A DNA stretch of 64,000 nt from Allomyces macrogynus ATCC 38327 (lineage: Eukaryota; Blastocladiomycota; Blastocladiomycetes; Blastocladiales; Blastocladiaceae), in the NCBI GenBank assembly GCA_000151295.1, contig GG745366.1:65136-129135 (forward strand), written 5' to 3'. Positions within the stretch are counted from its first letter, which is position 1; each line of letters starts with the position of its first letter. Positions 21,736-36,062 of the stretch are shown one piece after another. The position numbers and the translations under genes were made by a program. A model generated the notes under the pieces. That model saw nothing but the letters and a program-made list of their open reading frames with translations, did not search any database and was not told the origin of the DNA.

Positions 21736-22723
21736 TGCGCTGTTGGGGTTGGTGTTGTGGTTGGTTGGTTTTACGCGGTGTTGGAAGATCATTTTTGCGC
21801 TTTGGCCTTCTCGTTTCTATCCACATTTGCTTGCGTCGTCACACTCGTTCCACGCTCGTTTGCCGCACACTCATGGTTCGCGTGCTGCCGGCACCATCGC
21901 GCGCGGTGGTCCCAGCTTTCTTCCAGCAGGACGGCGGCAATGAGCCTTGCCTGGCCAAGGGCGAGCAGACCACGATTTGAACAACAGCAGATGGTTGACG
22001 GGGGCAGAGCCCAAACCATTGACGTGGCCTGCGTGCCGCGCGCTTTCGAGCTCCCCAGCAGCGCGTGCGGGCGCTCGCGTGGAACATGAAATCGGGCGCG
22101 ACGGCCTGATGCATGCAGGCTGGCGGTAGCATGGTAGCATGGGAGCGGCTCAGGGGTCAAGACGGGAGGCATCACGTGGGAACAAGACACGTCTCCCACT
22201 TGCTTTCCTCCCATCCCAAGCGCTTCTCGCTGGCGCTCTGGCTGATCGCTCAAGCTCGCACGTCCCGCGCTTCCGCTTCCTCCTTGCGCGCCGACGCTTC
22301 CCGTCAAGTTGGGAGACTCGGGGCAGCGCGCAGCGCGCTCCCACCGTTATGCGCCGCAATCCCCATCCCGCGCGCGCACGCGCGCCTGCCTGCCAAGCAA
22401 GCTCGTTCGCTACTGACCCGCCCATCCCAGCCCAGCCCGAACCCGACCCGAGCGCGACCAGCCCAGCCCACCACGCATGTTCGCGCGCGCGCTCGACCCG
22501 CCCCGCTGCCGTGCTCTTGCGACCGTATAAATACTGGGCCGCCCCCGCGCCCGCTCTCGCTCCTTCGACCGGATCCAGTCTTCTCTTTCCTCCCTTGCTG
22601 CTCTTTCGTCGCGACCGACCGACCCGAGCTCCTCGACGGCCGTGCTTCTCTCTCTCTCTGACCCTTCTCGACTCCAACGATCCGCTCTCTTTTCTCTCTC
22701 TCGCATCGATTCCCGCCAACGAG
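21736..22723. other. Intergenic region, promoter of the Thr-rich secreted protein
   Basis: About 1 kb. It ends in a pyrimidine-rich leader (CTCTCTCTCT tracts, 22640-22710) before the ATG at 22724 and contains a TATA box at 22526. No gene is supported. Confidence 0.5.
22526..22533 (+). promoter_or_regulatory. TATA box (TATAAATA)
   Basis: A perfect TATAAATA in otherwise GC-rich DNA, 191 nt upstream of the ATG of the secreted Thr-rich protein and followed by the pyrimidine-rich tract typical of strongly expressed fungal genes. Confidence 0.6.
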
Positions 22724-24266
22724 ATGACCAACATGACGCCATTCCTTGCCCTGTTTCTCGTGGCGCTCGCCGGGCAGTCTGTCGCGTACGTGTGGCCATT
22801 GCGCGGGCCTGGTTCGATCATGCGCGGCCATCACATTTATCTCACCTCTCTCTCCCCTGTGTGTGATCACTAGCGCGCCCGTCTACAACGCCTACTATGC
22901 GCCGGCGCAGCCCATTTCGACGGCCGAGGTGACGATCGCGACGACGACGACCGTCATCGACACGCCCGCGGCCACCCCGACAACCACGCTCGTGATTCTC
23001 GGCGGCGGCGACGCGAACGGCGGCGGCGACGCGAACGGCGACGACGTGCCGGTCACGACCGAGGTGCCGCCGACAACGACCGACGACCAGCCACCCGTGG
23101 TTGTGACCGACGTGTTCACGACGCCGATCGACGCGCCGGTCACGACGATCGTCGACACGCCCATTTCGCAGACCGAGACGGTGGTTGTGACAGCGCCCGA
23201 GGTCACGACGTTCTCGACGGTCGTCGATAATGGGTCCGGGTCCGGTGTCGGGTCGGGCTACTCGTACGGCGCGTGCCACTCGTGCAGCTCGACGGGGTCT
23301 GGCGGCGTCGCCGAGGTGCCGGTCACCTACACGAAGACCTACGGCGGCGGTAACGGTGGGGTCGCGGAAGTCCCGACGACGCCCGCTCCTGAGGCGACGT
23401 GCACGACGATTGCCGGGTACGGGTACAAGCCGGCGAAGACGATCTGCTCGACGCCCGGCAATGGCGGGGTCGCCGAGGTGCCCGTTGATGTGACTTTGAC
23501 TGTCACTGAAACAGTAATTCTCACCACGGAAATCACGTCGGTCGATTCGACGACGTGCACGAACCCGCCGACGCGCACGGTCGTGGTCCCGCAAACGACC
23601 TTCGTCCCGACCACGGTCTACTCGACTTCGACGGTCACGACGACCGAGGTGGTGCCGACGACGATCACGGCAACAGCGACCGAGACCTTGACGACGACCT
23701 CGACGCGCGTTGTGCCCGTTTCGACGACTTTGACGCAAACCGACTTTGTAACCTCGACCGTCGTGCAAACCGAGACGACCACGAGTACGGTGGTCGTGCC
23801 GTCGACGTCTACCTCTTTCGAGACGACCACTGTCACATTGCCCGCCGAGACGCTCACCGAGACCGCGACGATTACGACGACGCTTGCGCCGGTGACCCAG
23901 ACAAGTACGACCACCGTCACGTCGGAGGTGGTCGTCGCGACCACGCGCACTGAGGTTTCGACGGCGACTGTGACTCAAGTTGTCACGCAAACCGTGACCG
24001 TGGCCGCCGTCGAGACGACCACGCCGTGCGAGACCGCGACGGGCGGCGCGTCGGGCGACGAGGACACGATTACCGCGACGCCGACGCCGGCGCCGACGCA
24101 CTACTGCAACGGCACCAACTGCCCGGGCTCGGGCGACGCGTCCGGCGAGCCTGACGTGACGACGATCATTGCTGAGCCGACGCCGTGCGAGACCGACGGC
24201 AACGGAGGCGCCGCCGAGACGACGGTGATCATTGACCCGACGCCCGAGCCAACCAAGGCCTATTAA
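22724..24266 (+). CDS. Secreted Thr/Val-rich mucin-like cell-wall protein
   Basis: Two exons, 22724-22785 and 22874-24266, with an 88-nt intron (GTACGT...CTAG), give 484 aa. The N-terminus is a signal peptide (MTNMTPFLALFLVALAGQSVA). The mature part is dominated by Thr, Val and Ser in short repeats (TTTEVVPTTIT, TVVQTETTTSTVVVPSTST), a composition that in fungi usually means heavy O-mannosylation and wall or extracellular-matrix location. Three copies of GGVAEVP occur between about residues 155 and 235. A few Cys residues (ACHSC, TNPP-flanking TTC, CNGTNC, TPCE twice) may form disulfides. No GPI signal is visible, since the C-terminus is EPTKAY and hydrophilic. No enzyme domain is recognised. 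Confidence 0.8.
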
Positions 24267-25791
24267 GGCAAGGAAATGCGCGCGCGAGGACCCGACATTG
24301 CAGCTCCCCCCCCTTTTCTCTCTCTCTCATGAAGCCGTGCTGATCGGCGTTTGATTTTCGTTTTTGCGAAACGTAACCCATTGCATCTTGTCTCTCTCGC
24401 CCGACCCGCGCGGCGTTTCTGCATCGACCATCCTCTTTTGTTGGTTTCATCTCATTGGCATCCGTCCGAATCGTTCTTTTCTCTCCGCTATCTCGGGATT
24501 GCATTGAATAACACCGTCCATGGATTTGTATTCGATTGCTTGCGTGACGCGCTGGGTTGATTTGGTGGTGGGGTCGCGTTGCGATGGAAATCCTGGCCAG
24601 GATTTCGTTTTCGAGCGAGCGATCGTTGGGATTGTCGGGTGGAGAAGGTCACAACAAGGTCAAAAAAACGAAAACTACCGCGGCACCGGGCGAGGGCGAA
24701 AGTTACAGCGCGAGCGGGGTTGGTGCACGACCGCGATGCACGCGAACCGGCCAGTGCGACCGCATACTGCTCGTGCACCCAAGAGAGACAATCAAGTCAT
24801 GGGCCTTGTCCCCACGAAAGATATTTTGGCTCTGTTCCCGCTTCAGCAACGGCATTTTGCCTGAGAAGCGACGCAATACGATCTCTTTCCCTTGCGCAAC
24901 ACGCACGGCTGTGAACGCACGAACGCTATGGTGCGATCCAAGCGCTCTTGCTACTGCGCATTCGCCGTGCATGGATAAACGCTCACCAAAATGCATCGCA
25001 AAAAGTGAGAATCAAAGCGGCACTTGTTCTCGCTCCGATGCCAGAACCCGGTTTCACATCTGCTCTACTTGTTTTCTGCTCAGATGAACTCCAGGAATTT
25101 CAATTGCACCGGACCAGGCCCGCGATCGCCATGGAACAGCCAATTACTTCACATCACGGGGAGGGCATTACAGCTCAAAGTTCCCTCCACCAAGATCAAC
25201 TTGCAGTGTATCGATGGTGATGTGGGACCCGTCGTCGCGGATTGGCCGGCGTCGTCGGGTGGACCTGGTGACAATGACCGTTTTAAAACGGAGTACCTCG
25301 CAACGATTGCAGTGGCGGTGTCGTTGCGGCGCCGCCGGGCCGGTTGCGCGCCGAGATGTGGACTGTGGTGGGCTGGCACGGCGTGTCGTGGGATGAACGG
25401 TCCTGTGACGCCCTGGTCGCGTCGTGCGCTGATGTGCACGGGTGCCGAAACGGGTGTTGCACGGCGGCAGCGGGCCAGGTCGGGGAAGTGGTGGTTGATT
25501 GGCGGCGTCTTGCATAGCGGGTCGAGGAACGACCCAGAATCGTGTGGGCCGCGATCCAGCGGTCACATACCTGGTCGGACGCGCGATCGCAAGAGCGAAT
25601 CAGCATGGTCGCGTCTGTCGTGGATTGACCAAAGAACGGTTGACACCATCATGCCGTCGTATTCAAACAGCATCCGTGGAAGTAGCGCAAGCGAGACGCG
25701 AAAATGCAAACCAGTGGTATATTTCCTCTTCGGCCACGCACGCCCGGATCCAAACCAAAATCCTTGGTATCAACAACAACTCCTCCACCCA
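24267..25791. other. Intergenic region
   Basis: About 1.5 kb between two convergent genes. It begins with a C8/T/CT-rich stretch at 24306-24330. Several short open frames are present but overlap without domain content. No gene is supported. Confidence 0.5.
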
Positions 25792-26457
25792 TTAATGACG
25801 GAACGCGACCATCGGCCGCTTACTCGCGGCCTCGCGCTGCACACCGTGCGCCACAGCCTCGATGCACGAGACACACTTGTCGACGACCGCCGCCGCCGCG
25901 GTCGCGATCAGCGACGGCGTGACAGGTGCCGCTGCAACCGTCGGCGGCGGGACAGCGAGCTCTGTCGAGTGCGACTTGGCGGTGCCGCAATCCGCGCACA
26001 CGACGGGTCCCGCGGTGGCCGGCGGCGCGGGAACATGCGCGCTCGCGCGCGCCACGGTGCGCAACGCGCCGACAGGCGTCGACGTGGGTCCGTGCGGCAT
26101 CAGCGTCGGCATGAGAGCGGGACTCGCGAGCGGGCTCGTCGACGTCGGCGACTTGGGAGGCACGGTGCTCGGGACAAGACGGGAGGTGTCGACATTCAGC
26201 GACGTGAGCGACGGCCGGCGGGTGGTTTGCTGCGCGTCCGGGTGCGCGAGCGACGCGGCGGGGAACGAGCTGCGTGCGTGCTGGTCGTGGTCGTGCACGA
26301 GCACGTCCCAGTCTTTGGCGAGCTGGCCGGCAAAGAGCGCCGGCGTGTCGAGGTCGTCGTGCACGGCCGACACGGGGAGGGGGGGAAGGTCGGCGGTGGT
26401 GGGGTAGGAAGTGCCGGACTTGGCGGCGGCGCGGGAAGTCGAGGTGCTGCTGGACAT
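25792..26457 (-). CDS. Uncharacterised Ser/Pro/Ala-rich protein of 221 aa
   Basis: Starts at the Met at 26457 (MSSSTSTSRAAAKSGTSY), chosen because the frame upstream translates a GA microsatellite and the TATA-box region. Contains ALFAGQLAKDWDVLVHDHDQ, a Ser/Thr/Pro-rich middle, a Cys pair VCADCG, and a moderately hydrophobic C-terminal segment (SLIATAAAAVVDKCVSCIEA) ending MVAFRH. No known domain is recognised. A TATA box 102 nt upstream and gene-like codon use support expression. Confidence 0.6.
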   Translation of the reverse strand: MSSSTSTSRAAAKSGTSYPTTADLPPLPVSAVHDDLDTPALFAGQLAKDWDVLVHDHDQHARSSFPAASLAHPDAQQTTRRPSLTSLNVDTSRLVPSTVPPKSPTSTSPLASPALMPTLMPHGPTSTPVGALRTVARASAHVPAPPATAGPVVCADCGTAKSHSTELAVPPPTVAAAPVTPSLIATAAAAVVDKCVSCIEAVAHGVQREAASKRPMVAFRH

Positions 26458-26487
26458 CTTGGTGGTGCTTGGGCGCGCGACGTAGCG

Positions 26488-26489
<2 letters not shown>

Positions 26490-26521
<32 letters not shown>
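26490..26521. repeat. (GA)n microsatellite
   Basis: An uninterrupted GA dinucleotide run of about 16 units in the 5' leader of the small minus-strand gene (CT-rich on the transcribed strand). Pyrimidine-rich leaders of this kind are common in fungal promoters. Confidence 0.9.
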
Positions 26522-26525
<4 letters not shown>

Positions 26526-26558
26526 GACGGTCCACCGCAATCGAGGGAGGTGCGCGGG

Positions 26559-26565
26559 TTATATA
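26559..26565 (-). promoter_or_regulatory. TATA box (TATATAA)
   Basis: TATATAA on the minus strand in GC-rich surroundings, about 100 nt upstream of the ATG at 26457 and just upstream of the CT-rich leader. Confidence 0.55.
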
Positions 26566-27372
26566 CGCGCGCGTCTGGGCGAGGCAAAGCAAAGCGGCGA
26601 GGCGCGCAGCGGTATCGTGACGCGTCGTGGATCTGGCGTGTTGCAAGGTGGGGGTTCCGTTCGCGTTGGTCACGATCGCGGGCGCGCGGCATTTACAGAA
26701 GGGTGCGCGCAGAGCGGGTGGTGTCGGTGGGCGAGGCCCTGCGGTCCGGCCAACAGCCGGCGTCGGAACACGACGGGTTGGGATGCGGAACAGTTCGGCG
26801 TCGGAAACTTTACGATAATCGCTGCGGTTAGCCGAGGACCCACCGCCCCGTTCTCGACATCACTGTGACCCAGGATTTGCTCACTTTCGTGTCAGACCTG
26901 GTCGGGCTCGTTGGTGCGATCGTTGTCGACCGGACCGCGTCAGTGCTGGCCGCTGATCGGTCCACCAGCGCACAAGCCAGGCGCTGCGACCGCAGTGCAG
27001 TGTCGTCCAACCACCTTGCCGAGCGTCATATTGTGCGAAGATGTGTCGAGTGCGGCTGTTGACGAGATTGCAGCAAGTTGCATCGTGTTTGGTGTGGTTG
27101 GGGTGCAGGCATCGTGGTGGCGCCCGGCAAAAGAGGGACAATATGGGGAAATCGGTTGAATCAATAACGCAAAGAAAGCGTCATCTTTTTCATAAATCTG
27201 TCAGCAAAGCGCCGTGAGTCGGACGGCAACTGTCGTCGGCCAAGCGGCGCCGGTCCCTGCCGCGCGCTGATCCTCCACCGACTTGGCGCACTTGATCCGC
27301 CACTGGCAAGCAGCAGCAGGACCGACTCGGCATCCGCCCGCCCCGACCAACGACAACCTGCAAGTGCCTGCC
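26566..27372. promoter_or_regulatory. Divergent intergenic region
   Basis: About 800 nt between the small minus-strand gene and VMA22. It contains the upstream regions of both. No RNA or protein gene is recognisable. Confidence 0.4.
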
Positions 27373-28453
27373 ATGGCCAATGTTGAATTGCAGCCTTCGT
27401 CCTCAATCTCGCTTTCGCCGCGATCCTCGTCGCCACGCCCGCCATCCACCCGCTCCTCACGACCGGCATCCCCCGTGCGAGCCGCGTCGCCAACGCGCGT
27501 CGACTCAATGGCCCTTGCCGTCCAGGAACGGCTCGACGCCGTGGACCCGCGCGATGCGCCGCTGCTCGCGGCACTTCAAGAGTACCAGCGGTACCTGGAG
27601 GGCATGGTCGTGGTCGAGCGTGCGCTGAACGCGGTAAGGAGTTTGGACCAGGGCTGCGCACCGTGGTTGGCGGTGATCCTGACGCCATGGGCCACGTAGA
27701 CGAATTTCGACCTGTCAACGGCGCGCCGGACGCTCGGTGTACGGCTGGGCGCCGTCAGCTTTGACTACCGCATGTCTGCGACAACGACCGTGTGCGTACA
27801 AGCACTGTCATCGCACCGACCGGCTCATTCCGCTCAGCTCACGATCACTTCGCGCGTTACCAGGGAATCAACAAGCACCTCCACACCCACTCCCGATAAC
27901 GACCCACCCGGCACTGCCGCGACACCTCCACTCGACTTCCGCACGCGCCGCCGCTCCATTGCGCGCCCATCGTCCCCTACTTCTCCAACGGCCTCGCGCA
28001 CGATGCCCGACTACCAGATGCCCTTGCCGACCTCGTCGTCGACGTCGTCCGAGACAGAACTGCGGCCCATGTCGCCGTCGCGGTCGTCCACGTCGACGGC
28101 CACGTCGGTCGCGACGTTGCCGGGATCCCCGACGGCGACTGTGCCGGCAGCGGCGGGAACAGATCCGCTCAAGTGGTTTGGGCTCTTGACGCCGCCGGCG
28201 TTGCGGTCGGCGCAGGAGCGCGCTGGCACGGGTGCGTTTTCTGCTGATAGTTTTGTGGTTGAGATGAGTTGCGGCGGGAGATGCTGACGTGCTGCTTGTT
28301 TGATTAGTGGTGGACACGCTCGTGGCCGTGGCGAATCACAAGCAGCGACTGCTCGCAGCGGTGCGCGAGTTTGAGCAGCTCGAAAGCGAGCTTGGGCCTG
28401 GAGTCGATTTGGGGGACGGCGCGCCGGCAGGACCGCACCACGCGGCGACCTGA
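27373..28453 (+). CDS. VMA22: V-ATPase assembly factor Vma22 / CCDC115 homologue
   Basis: Multi-exon gene. Exon 1 is 27373-27633 (87 codons: a Ser/Pro-rich leader, then LQEYQRYLEGMVVVERALNA). A 66-nt intron (GTAAGG...GTAG) follows. Exon 2, from 27700, reads TNFDLSTARRTLGVRLGAV and SFDYRMSATT, the segment conserved in CCDC115/Vma22. A later exon holds a Ser/Thr-rich linker and the diagnostic DPLKWFGLLTPPALRSAQ. The last intron (GTGCGT...TTAG, about 28230-28308) joins RAGT to VVDTLVAVANHKQRLLAAVR, ending at the stop 28451-28453. The exon 2/3 junction is not fixed. Vma22 acts in the ER with Vma12/Vma21 to assemble the V-ATPase Vo sector (family knowledge). The N-terminal extension before the coiled coil is longer than I expect for the family. 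Confidence 0.85.
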
Positions 28454-28728
28454 CGCAGGGAAGCGCAGGGGATATCAATGCGAATGGTGTGTTGTTTGGA
28501 TCCAGCATTCAACGGGCGCTCCGCAAGCTGAGCAAGGAAGCGGTTTCAGTGAGAGACGCGTTGCTCATGGCAACGACTCCCGTGCCGTCACATGACACCG
28601 TCAACCAATGCCGGCAGGACGCGTTCCGCCACTTCTCCGTCCGCTTCCACCCATCCTCGACTATCGTCGCGCAAGCAACAGCGTCTTCATCCCTCGCGCG
28701 CGCTCAGCAGCCCACCCGTCGCCCCACC

Positions 28729-31058
<2,330 letters not shown>

Positions 31059-31833
31059 GCGTTGAATACACACACATGTTGACGCGTATGGAAAGTTTCG
31101 GGCTTGAGGTGGTGATTGCAACGCCCGTACGGCCCAGATGCAGAGAAGTGCTTGACTCGCACGAAAGTGATTTCCATTTCTATTTTGGGCGTGGGCATCA
31201 ACCATCACTTCGATTGCCACATCGTTCTCACAATCGAAGTGCGCGCCAAGACTCCAATTGGTGACACGCAGAGTCGTCTGCGATGTCTCCGCAGTTTGGT
31301 CGCTGGCGAGCATCTTCTCTCACACGAAAATAGTTCCCAGTTCAAACCTGGATGCAGGCTTCAACTTATCTCCTGTGGCAACCAGGCGTGTCCGGCGTGC
31401 TCGCTGGCACAGCACCTGACCTTGACGTGGTTGTGCCTTGTGAACTGTGCCGACAACCTTTGCACTTGAATGCTCTTTGGTGATCTCCAGCGCGCAGCAT
31501 CGATCCAAGCGCGCACTGGCGCGCGGCCCGTCACTTGATGGGCTGCCGCGTTCACACTGACAAAATGAGAGTGGAGCAGATCTGATCAGACCCGGCCAGT
31601 CCGAACCATGGCGCGTCGCGGTCACGTGTTGAGCTGAAGATGCAAGCGGCGCTTCGCCACAACCGGCAAGGACGTCGACCACCACGACTCTGTCCCGGCC
31701 GACGCTGTCTGCTCTGTCGCCACCTGCTGCAACCCGCCAAGACGCGTCTCCGACGACCCGACGCTCGCTAGCACCCGCCAGCACCCGCCGACCCAACCCC
31801 ACCCGCTCGCCCACCCGCAAGCACACGCGCACC
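31059..31833. other. Intergenic region upstream of tubulin cofactor D
   Basis: About 775 nt between two plus-strand genes. No gene, tRNA or clear TATA box seen. Must include the 3' UTR of the NUFIP1-like gene and the TBCD promoter. Confidence 0.5.
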
Positions 31834-34800
31834 ATGGCCAACGACGAATCAATGGAAGCGACCATGGAGGCCATGGAGGAAGCCATCGAGGATTTCGAAA
31901 ATGATCTCAAGCCCGTCGACACGTTCTTCAAGGAGGCCGACGAGGTGCACGCCGCAATCAAGCAGCTGCTCGCAACGTCGCTCGAGTTCGAGGGCGACAA
32001 AGACAAGTTCATGAAGACCTGGGTGATCGTTTCGCCGCTGAACAAGACGGTGCGCAACGGTGATTTGCCTGCGCTGATGTGACTGAGCGGTGGTGGCTCA
32101 CCGCGTCGCATCACTGTAGTTGTCGCGGTACCAAATGATGCCGCAGCTGCTCGACAGCCACCTGGAGGCCATGATCAAGCCCGTCATTGCGCATATTCGC
32201 GAATACTACTTTCCGGACCCGAGCCGGCTCGACGACGCGCTGTTTTTGTTTTTGCGCGCCGTGGCCAATGTGCGTGGGCCCAAGAAGATCAGTGCGTACC
32301 CTTTGGCCATCCGTCGCGGCACTGCCAATACTCACTGCCCTTTGCGTGCGATGATAGTCAAGTTTTTTTCGCATGAAGTGTCGGACCTCGAGGGCGTGCT
32401 GCGTCTGCTCAACAGCGTGAACAGGAAAGACATGATGGCGTGGAGTATGCGTTACGTGCTGCTGCTGTGGCTCTCGTTTGTGGTCATGATCCCGTTCCCG
32501 ATCACGCGGCTCGACAAGGGCGATTTCGAACAGGTGCGCATCTCTCGTCCAGATCCAGGCTTTATTTCCTGTCGTTTTCTTGTCTGTTTCTAATCCACTC
32601 GACTCTAGGACGTCGTGACGCGGGTGCTTGATGCGGCCAAAAGTTTCCTCAACTATTCGGGCAAGGAGCGCGACGCGGCCGCGGTGCTCGTTGGTCGTTT
32701 GATTTCTCGGTACGATCGACTCTGGGTATCAAACCGTGCGCACCTCCGTTTACTCGACTGACCTGCGCACTCTCCACCCTCTCCAGAGTCGACGTGGCCC
32801 CAACGCAAATGCCGCTCTTCGCCGCGTGGGTCGACGAGCAGCTCTCGGGCGAGCAGTCGGACCTCTTCAAGATCACGGGCATCATGCAGGCGCTCTCCTA
32901 CGTGCTGGGCCACACCGACCGCAACCTGATCCTCCCGCACATCGACTCGTTTATCGCGCTGCTGCGGTTCGCCGAAATGCCCAACGTCAAGAGCAACTCG
33001 TTGCTGCGCAAGCTCATCATGAAGGTCACGCAGCGCATTGGCATGGTCTTGCTCAAGCAAAAGATTCCGAAGTGGCGGTACAGTCGCGGGATGCGGTCGC
33101 TGCAGAAGAACGTGCAGGGCGCGAACGACATGGAGGTTGATTCGGGCGTCGAGGAGAGCGAGGAGGATGAGGATGAGGAGGACGAGGTGCCCGAGGAGAT
33201 TGAGCAGATATTGCACGTGTTGCTCAACGGGTTGCGCGACAAGGTGCGCCAGAACTGCGATCTACTTCGATTGGCTTCGCCGACGCGACTGACCGACTCC
33301 GCGATGTGTTAAGGATACGATCGTGCGCTGGTCGGCGGCCAAGGGCGTTGGGCGGATCACCTACCGCCTGCCCAAGGAGCTCGCTGAGGAAGTGTGCATC
33401 TCGATCCTCGACCTGTTCAACGAGAACGTGGTCATCGAGAACGGTCAGTTTGACCTGGCCGGTGTCGCCGACGTAACGTGGCATGGCGCGTGCCTAGCTC
33501 TCGCCGAACTCGCGCGCCGTGGTCTCCTCTTGCCGGAACAGCTTCCGCAGGCGATCTCGTGGATGGAGCTGGTACGCATGCTGTCGCTCGATGTTTTGAA
33601 TGCATTCCCCACCGAGTCTCACCGCGCTCAACCTGACCCAGGCCCTCTCGTTCGATATTCGCCGCGGCAACTTCTCGATCGGCTCGCACGTGCGCGACGC
33701 GGCCTGCTACGTGTGCTGGTCCTTCGCGCGCGCCTACGCGCCGCACATTATGAAACCGCACGTGCACTCTCTGGCGCCGTCGCTCGTGTGCGTCTCGCTC
33801 TACGACCGCGAAGTGAACGTGCGCCGTGCCGCGTCCGCCGCGTTCCAGGAAAATGTCGGGCGGCAAGGGATTTTCCCGCACGGAATCGATATCGTGACCG
33901 CGGCCGATTTCTTTGCCGTCGGCAACCGCACCAACTCGTTCCTCGTCGCCGCGAAACAGGTGGCCGCGTTTGAAGAGTACCACCCGTACTGCGTGCAGTA
34001 CCTGATGAAGAATTCGGTCACCCATTGGGATATCGATGTGCGCAATGTCGCTGCGCAGGCGATGGGCGTCTTGATTGAGTTGCAGCCGACCGAGTTTCCG
34101 CGGATTTTTGACGAGCTGGTGCGTTCATTGGGCGACGTGCGCCACTCGAACTGCGATCACTGACGCGCGCACCGCTGCCGGTAGGTCTCGAAAATCAGCG
34201 ACAAGGACCTGAACGTGCGTCACGGCGCCATGATCGCGCTCGCCGAAATCATGCAGGCCGCGCGAGACCAAGTCGCGCCCGACCACGTGGCCACGATCGT
34301 TGCCGGGATCCAGGCGATCCCGTCCGTGTGGATGACCACGTTCGGGTCCGAGACGACGCGCGCGGGCGTGGCGCGACTCGTCGAGGCCCTCGGCCAAGTG
34401 ACCAACCTCGACGAGCCCACGGCGTCGGCGCTGCTCACGATCCTCGAGTCGTCTCTCAAGCGCAAGGAGGAGCCGCTGCAGGCCGAGACGGCGCGCGCGA
34501 CGGCGGCGATTGTGCGGCACTTTGACCGCGACCGGCTCGCTGCGTGCCTGCACCATTGGGCCAAGATGGTGAGACCGACGGGCGAGGCGTTTACGCGGCG
34601 CGGGTTTGCGCTCGCGTTGGGGGCGGCACCGTTGCTGGAGGGAGACGAGGAGTTGGTTGCGTTCACGGCACGCACGCTGATTGCCGCGACTGAGCAGCCG
34701 ACCAAGCCGAGCATCGATGCCGAGACGAAACGCAACGCGCTGCAGGCCCTCGGCCAGGTCCTGGAACGGTACGGCACGGCGCTCGGCGAGTCGGAGAACG

Positions 34801-35929
34801 GGACTGCGGTCCTGGCCGAGTCGGTCGCGTGCATGCTCACTGCGCTCGACGACTACACGACCACGATCCGCGGCGACGTCGGGTCGTGGGTGCGCATGGC
34901 CGCGATGCAGGCGCTCGTCAAGACGGCCGATGCATCACTGTCAGTCATCGACCCGGCGGCACTTGCCGCCATGGTCACCGGGTTCGTGCACCAGGGCATG
35001 TCGCGCATCGACCGCGTGCGTGAAGTCGCCGGCGCATCGATCACGCAGGTGCTCGCGATCGTCGCCCGGTCCGAGTCGGCCGTCGAGACCGTGCCGCAAT
35101 TTGACGTCCTGCAAGCGCGTGTCACCGAGGCCGGCGGCGCCGAAATCATGTGGAACTTGCCGACACTCGCGTTTGAGATTCTCGGCCCGCTCATGGCGTA
35201 TGACGCGTACCGGCGCGCCGTGTTGCTCGGGTTTGTTCTGTGCATGGGCGGCAAGACCGAGTCGCTTGTCCTCACGTCGAGCAAAGCGATCATGGACTGG
35301 CTCGAGGGTGAGGACGAAGTCATGGATGCGGCGACGCGCGTGGATGTGGTCACGGCCGAGTTGCAGGGCGTGCTCGTTGAGTACGCCAAGCAGAACCGCG
35401 TGATCATGCCAGTCTTGGAGGCACTCGATATCTTGTACACGAACCAGTGCCTGATGTTTGCAAACGACGAGTTCCACGAGCAGGTCTTCAAGGACGTCAA
35501 GACGGAGGTCGCGCGGATCAAGGACGTGCCCAAGATTTTGGCCGCACTGAAGATGTACGTTTTGGCTTCGCAGATCGACGGACGTGTTGTTTCTCTGAAC
35601 TGACCGCTGCATCCGTATCTCTCCCTCTTAGTTACGGCTCGCTCGCCGGTATCCCCGCGACACACGTCAAGGCTATGCGGCACCTGATCCTGCAAACGTG
35701 CCACACCTACCCGCGCGTGCGCAAGGCAGCGGCCGAGACGCTCGTCAACGCCGTGCCCATGTACGTGCAAGTGCGAGAAGAGATTGGCGATCCGTTGTCG
35801 GCGGAGGCAACCGCGGCCGTCGACCAGTTGCTGGCCGAGATCGATTGGACGAGTCCTGTGGACGAGGTGCGCGTGCACAAGGACGCGCTGATTGAGCACT
35901 TGCAGGCTGTCGTGGTTGCGGCCGAGTAG
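31834..35929 (+). CDS. TBCD: Tubulin-specific chaperone D (cofactor D)
   Basis: Large multi-exon gene. Starts [20 protein letters not shown]. Conserved blocks in order: KYQ-like [58 protein letters not shown], an acidic insert ([13 protein letters not shown], about 33150-33190), [20 protein letters not shown], then the highly conserved [40 protein letters not shown] and [26 protein letters not shown]-like repeats follow to [16 protein letters not shown] and the stop at 35929. Introns are short, for example 32535-32609 (GTGCGC...CTAG, after GDFEQ) and the one closing at 33313. Others fall near 32025-32130, 32300-32350, 32710-32790, 33570-33625, 34120-34190 and 35550-35630. Cofactor D binds beta-tubulin and works with cofactors C and E to form tubulin dimers (family knowledge). 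Confidence 0.93.
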
Positions 35930-36062
35930 AATGTGGTTGGGGAAGTAATGGAAGGAAGGGAAAGGGAGGGAAGGGAGTATTGTTCACCAGTTTTGCAAGA
36001 TCCATTTCCGTTTTGATGCAAATTTCGATTTAGGAACGGTTTTGCGTCTGCTGACAAAATAC

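Noticed and set aside
22842..24101. A 419-codon minus-strand frame, Arg/Asp-rich
   Set aside because: Antisense of the Thr-rich repeats; repeated ACG/GTC codons generate Arg/Asp codons on the other strand.
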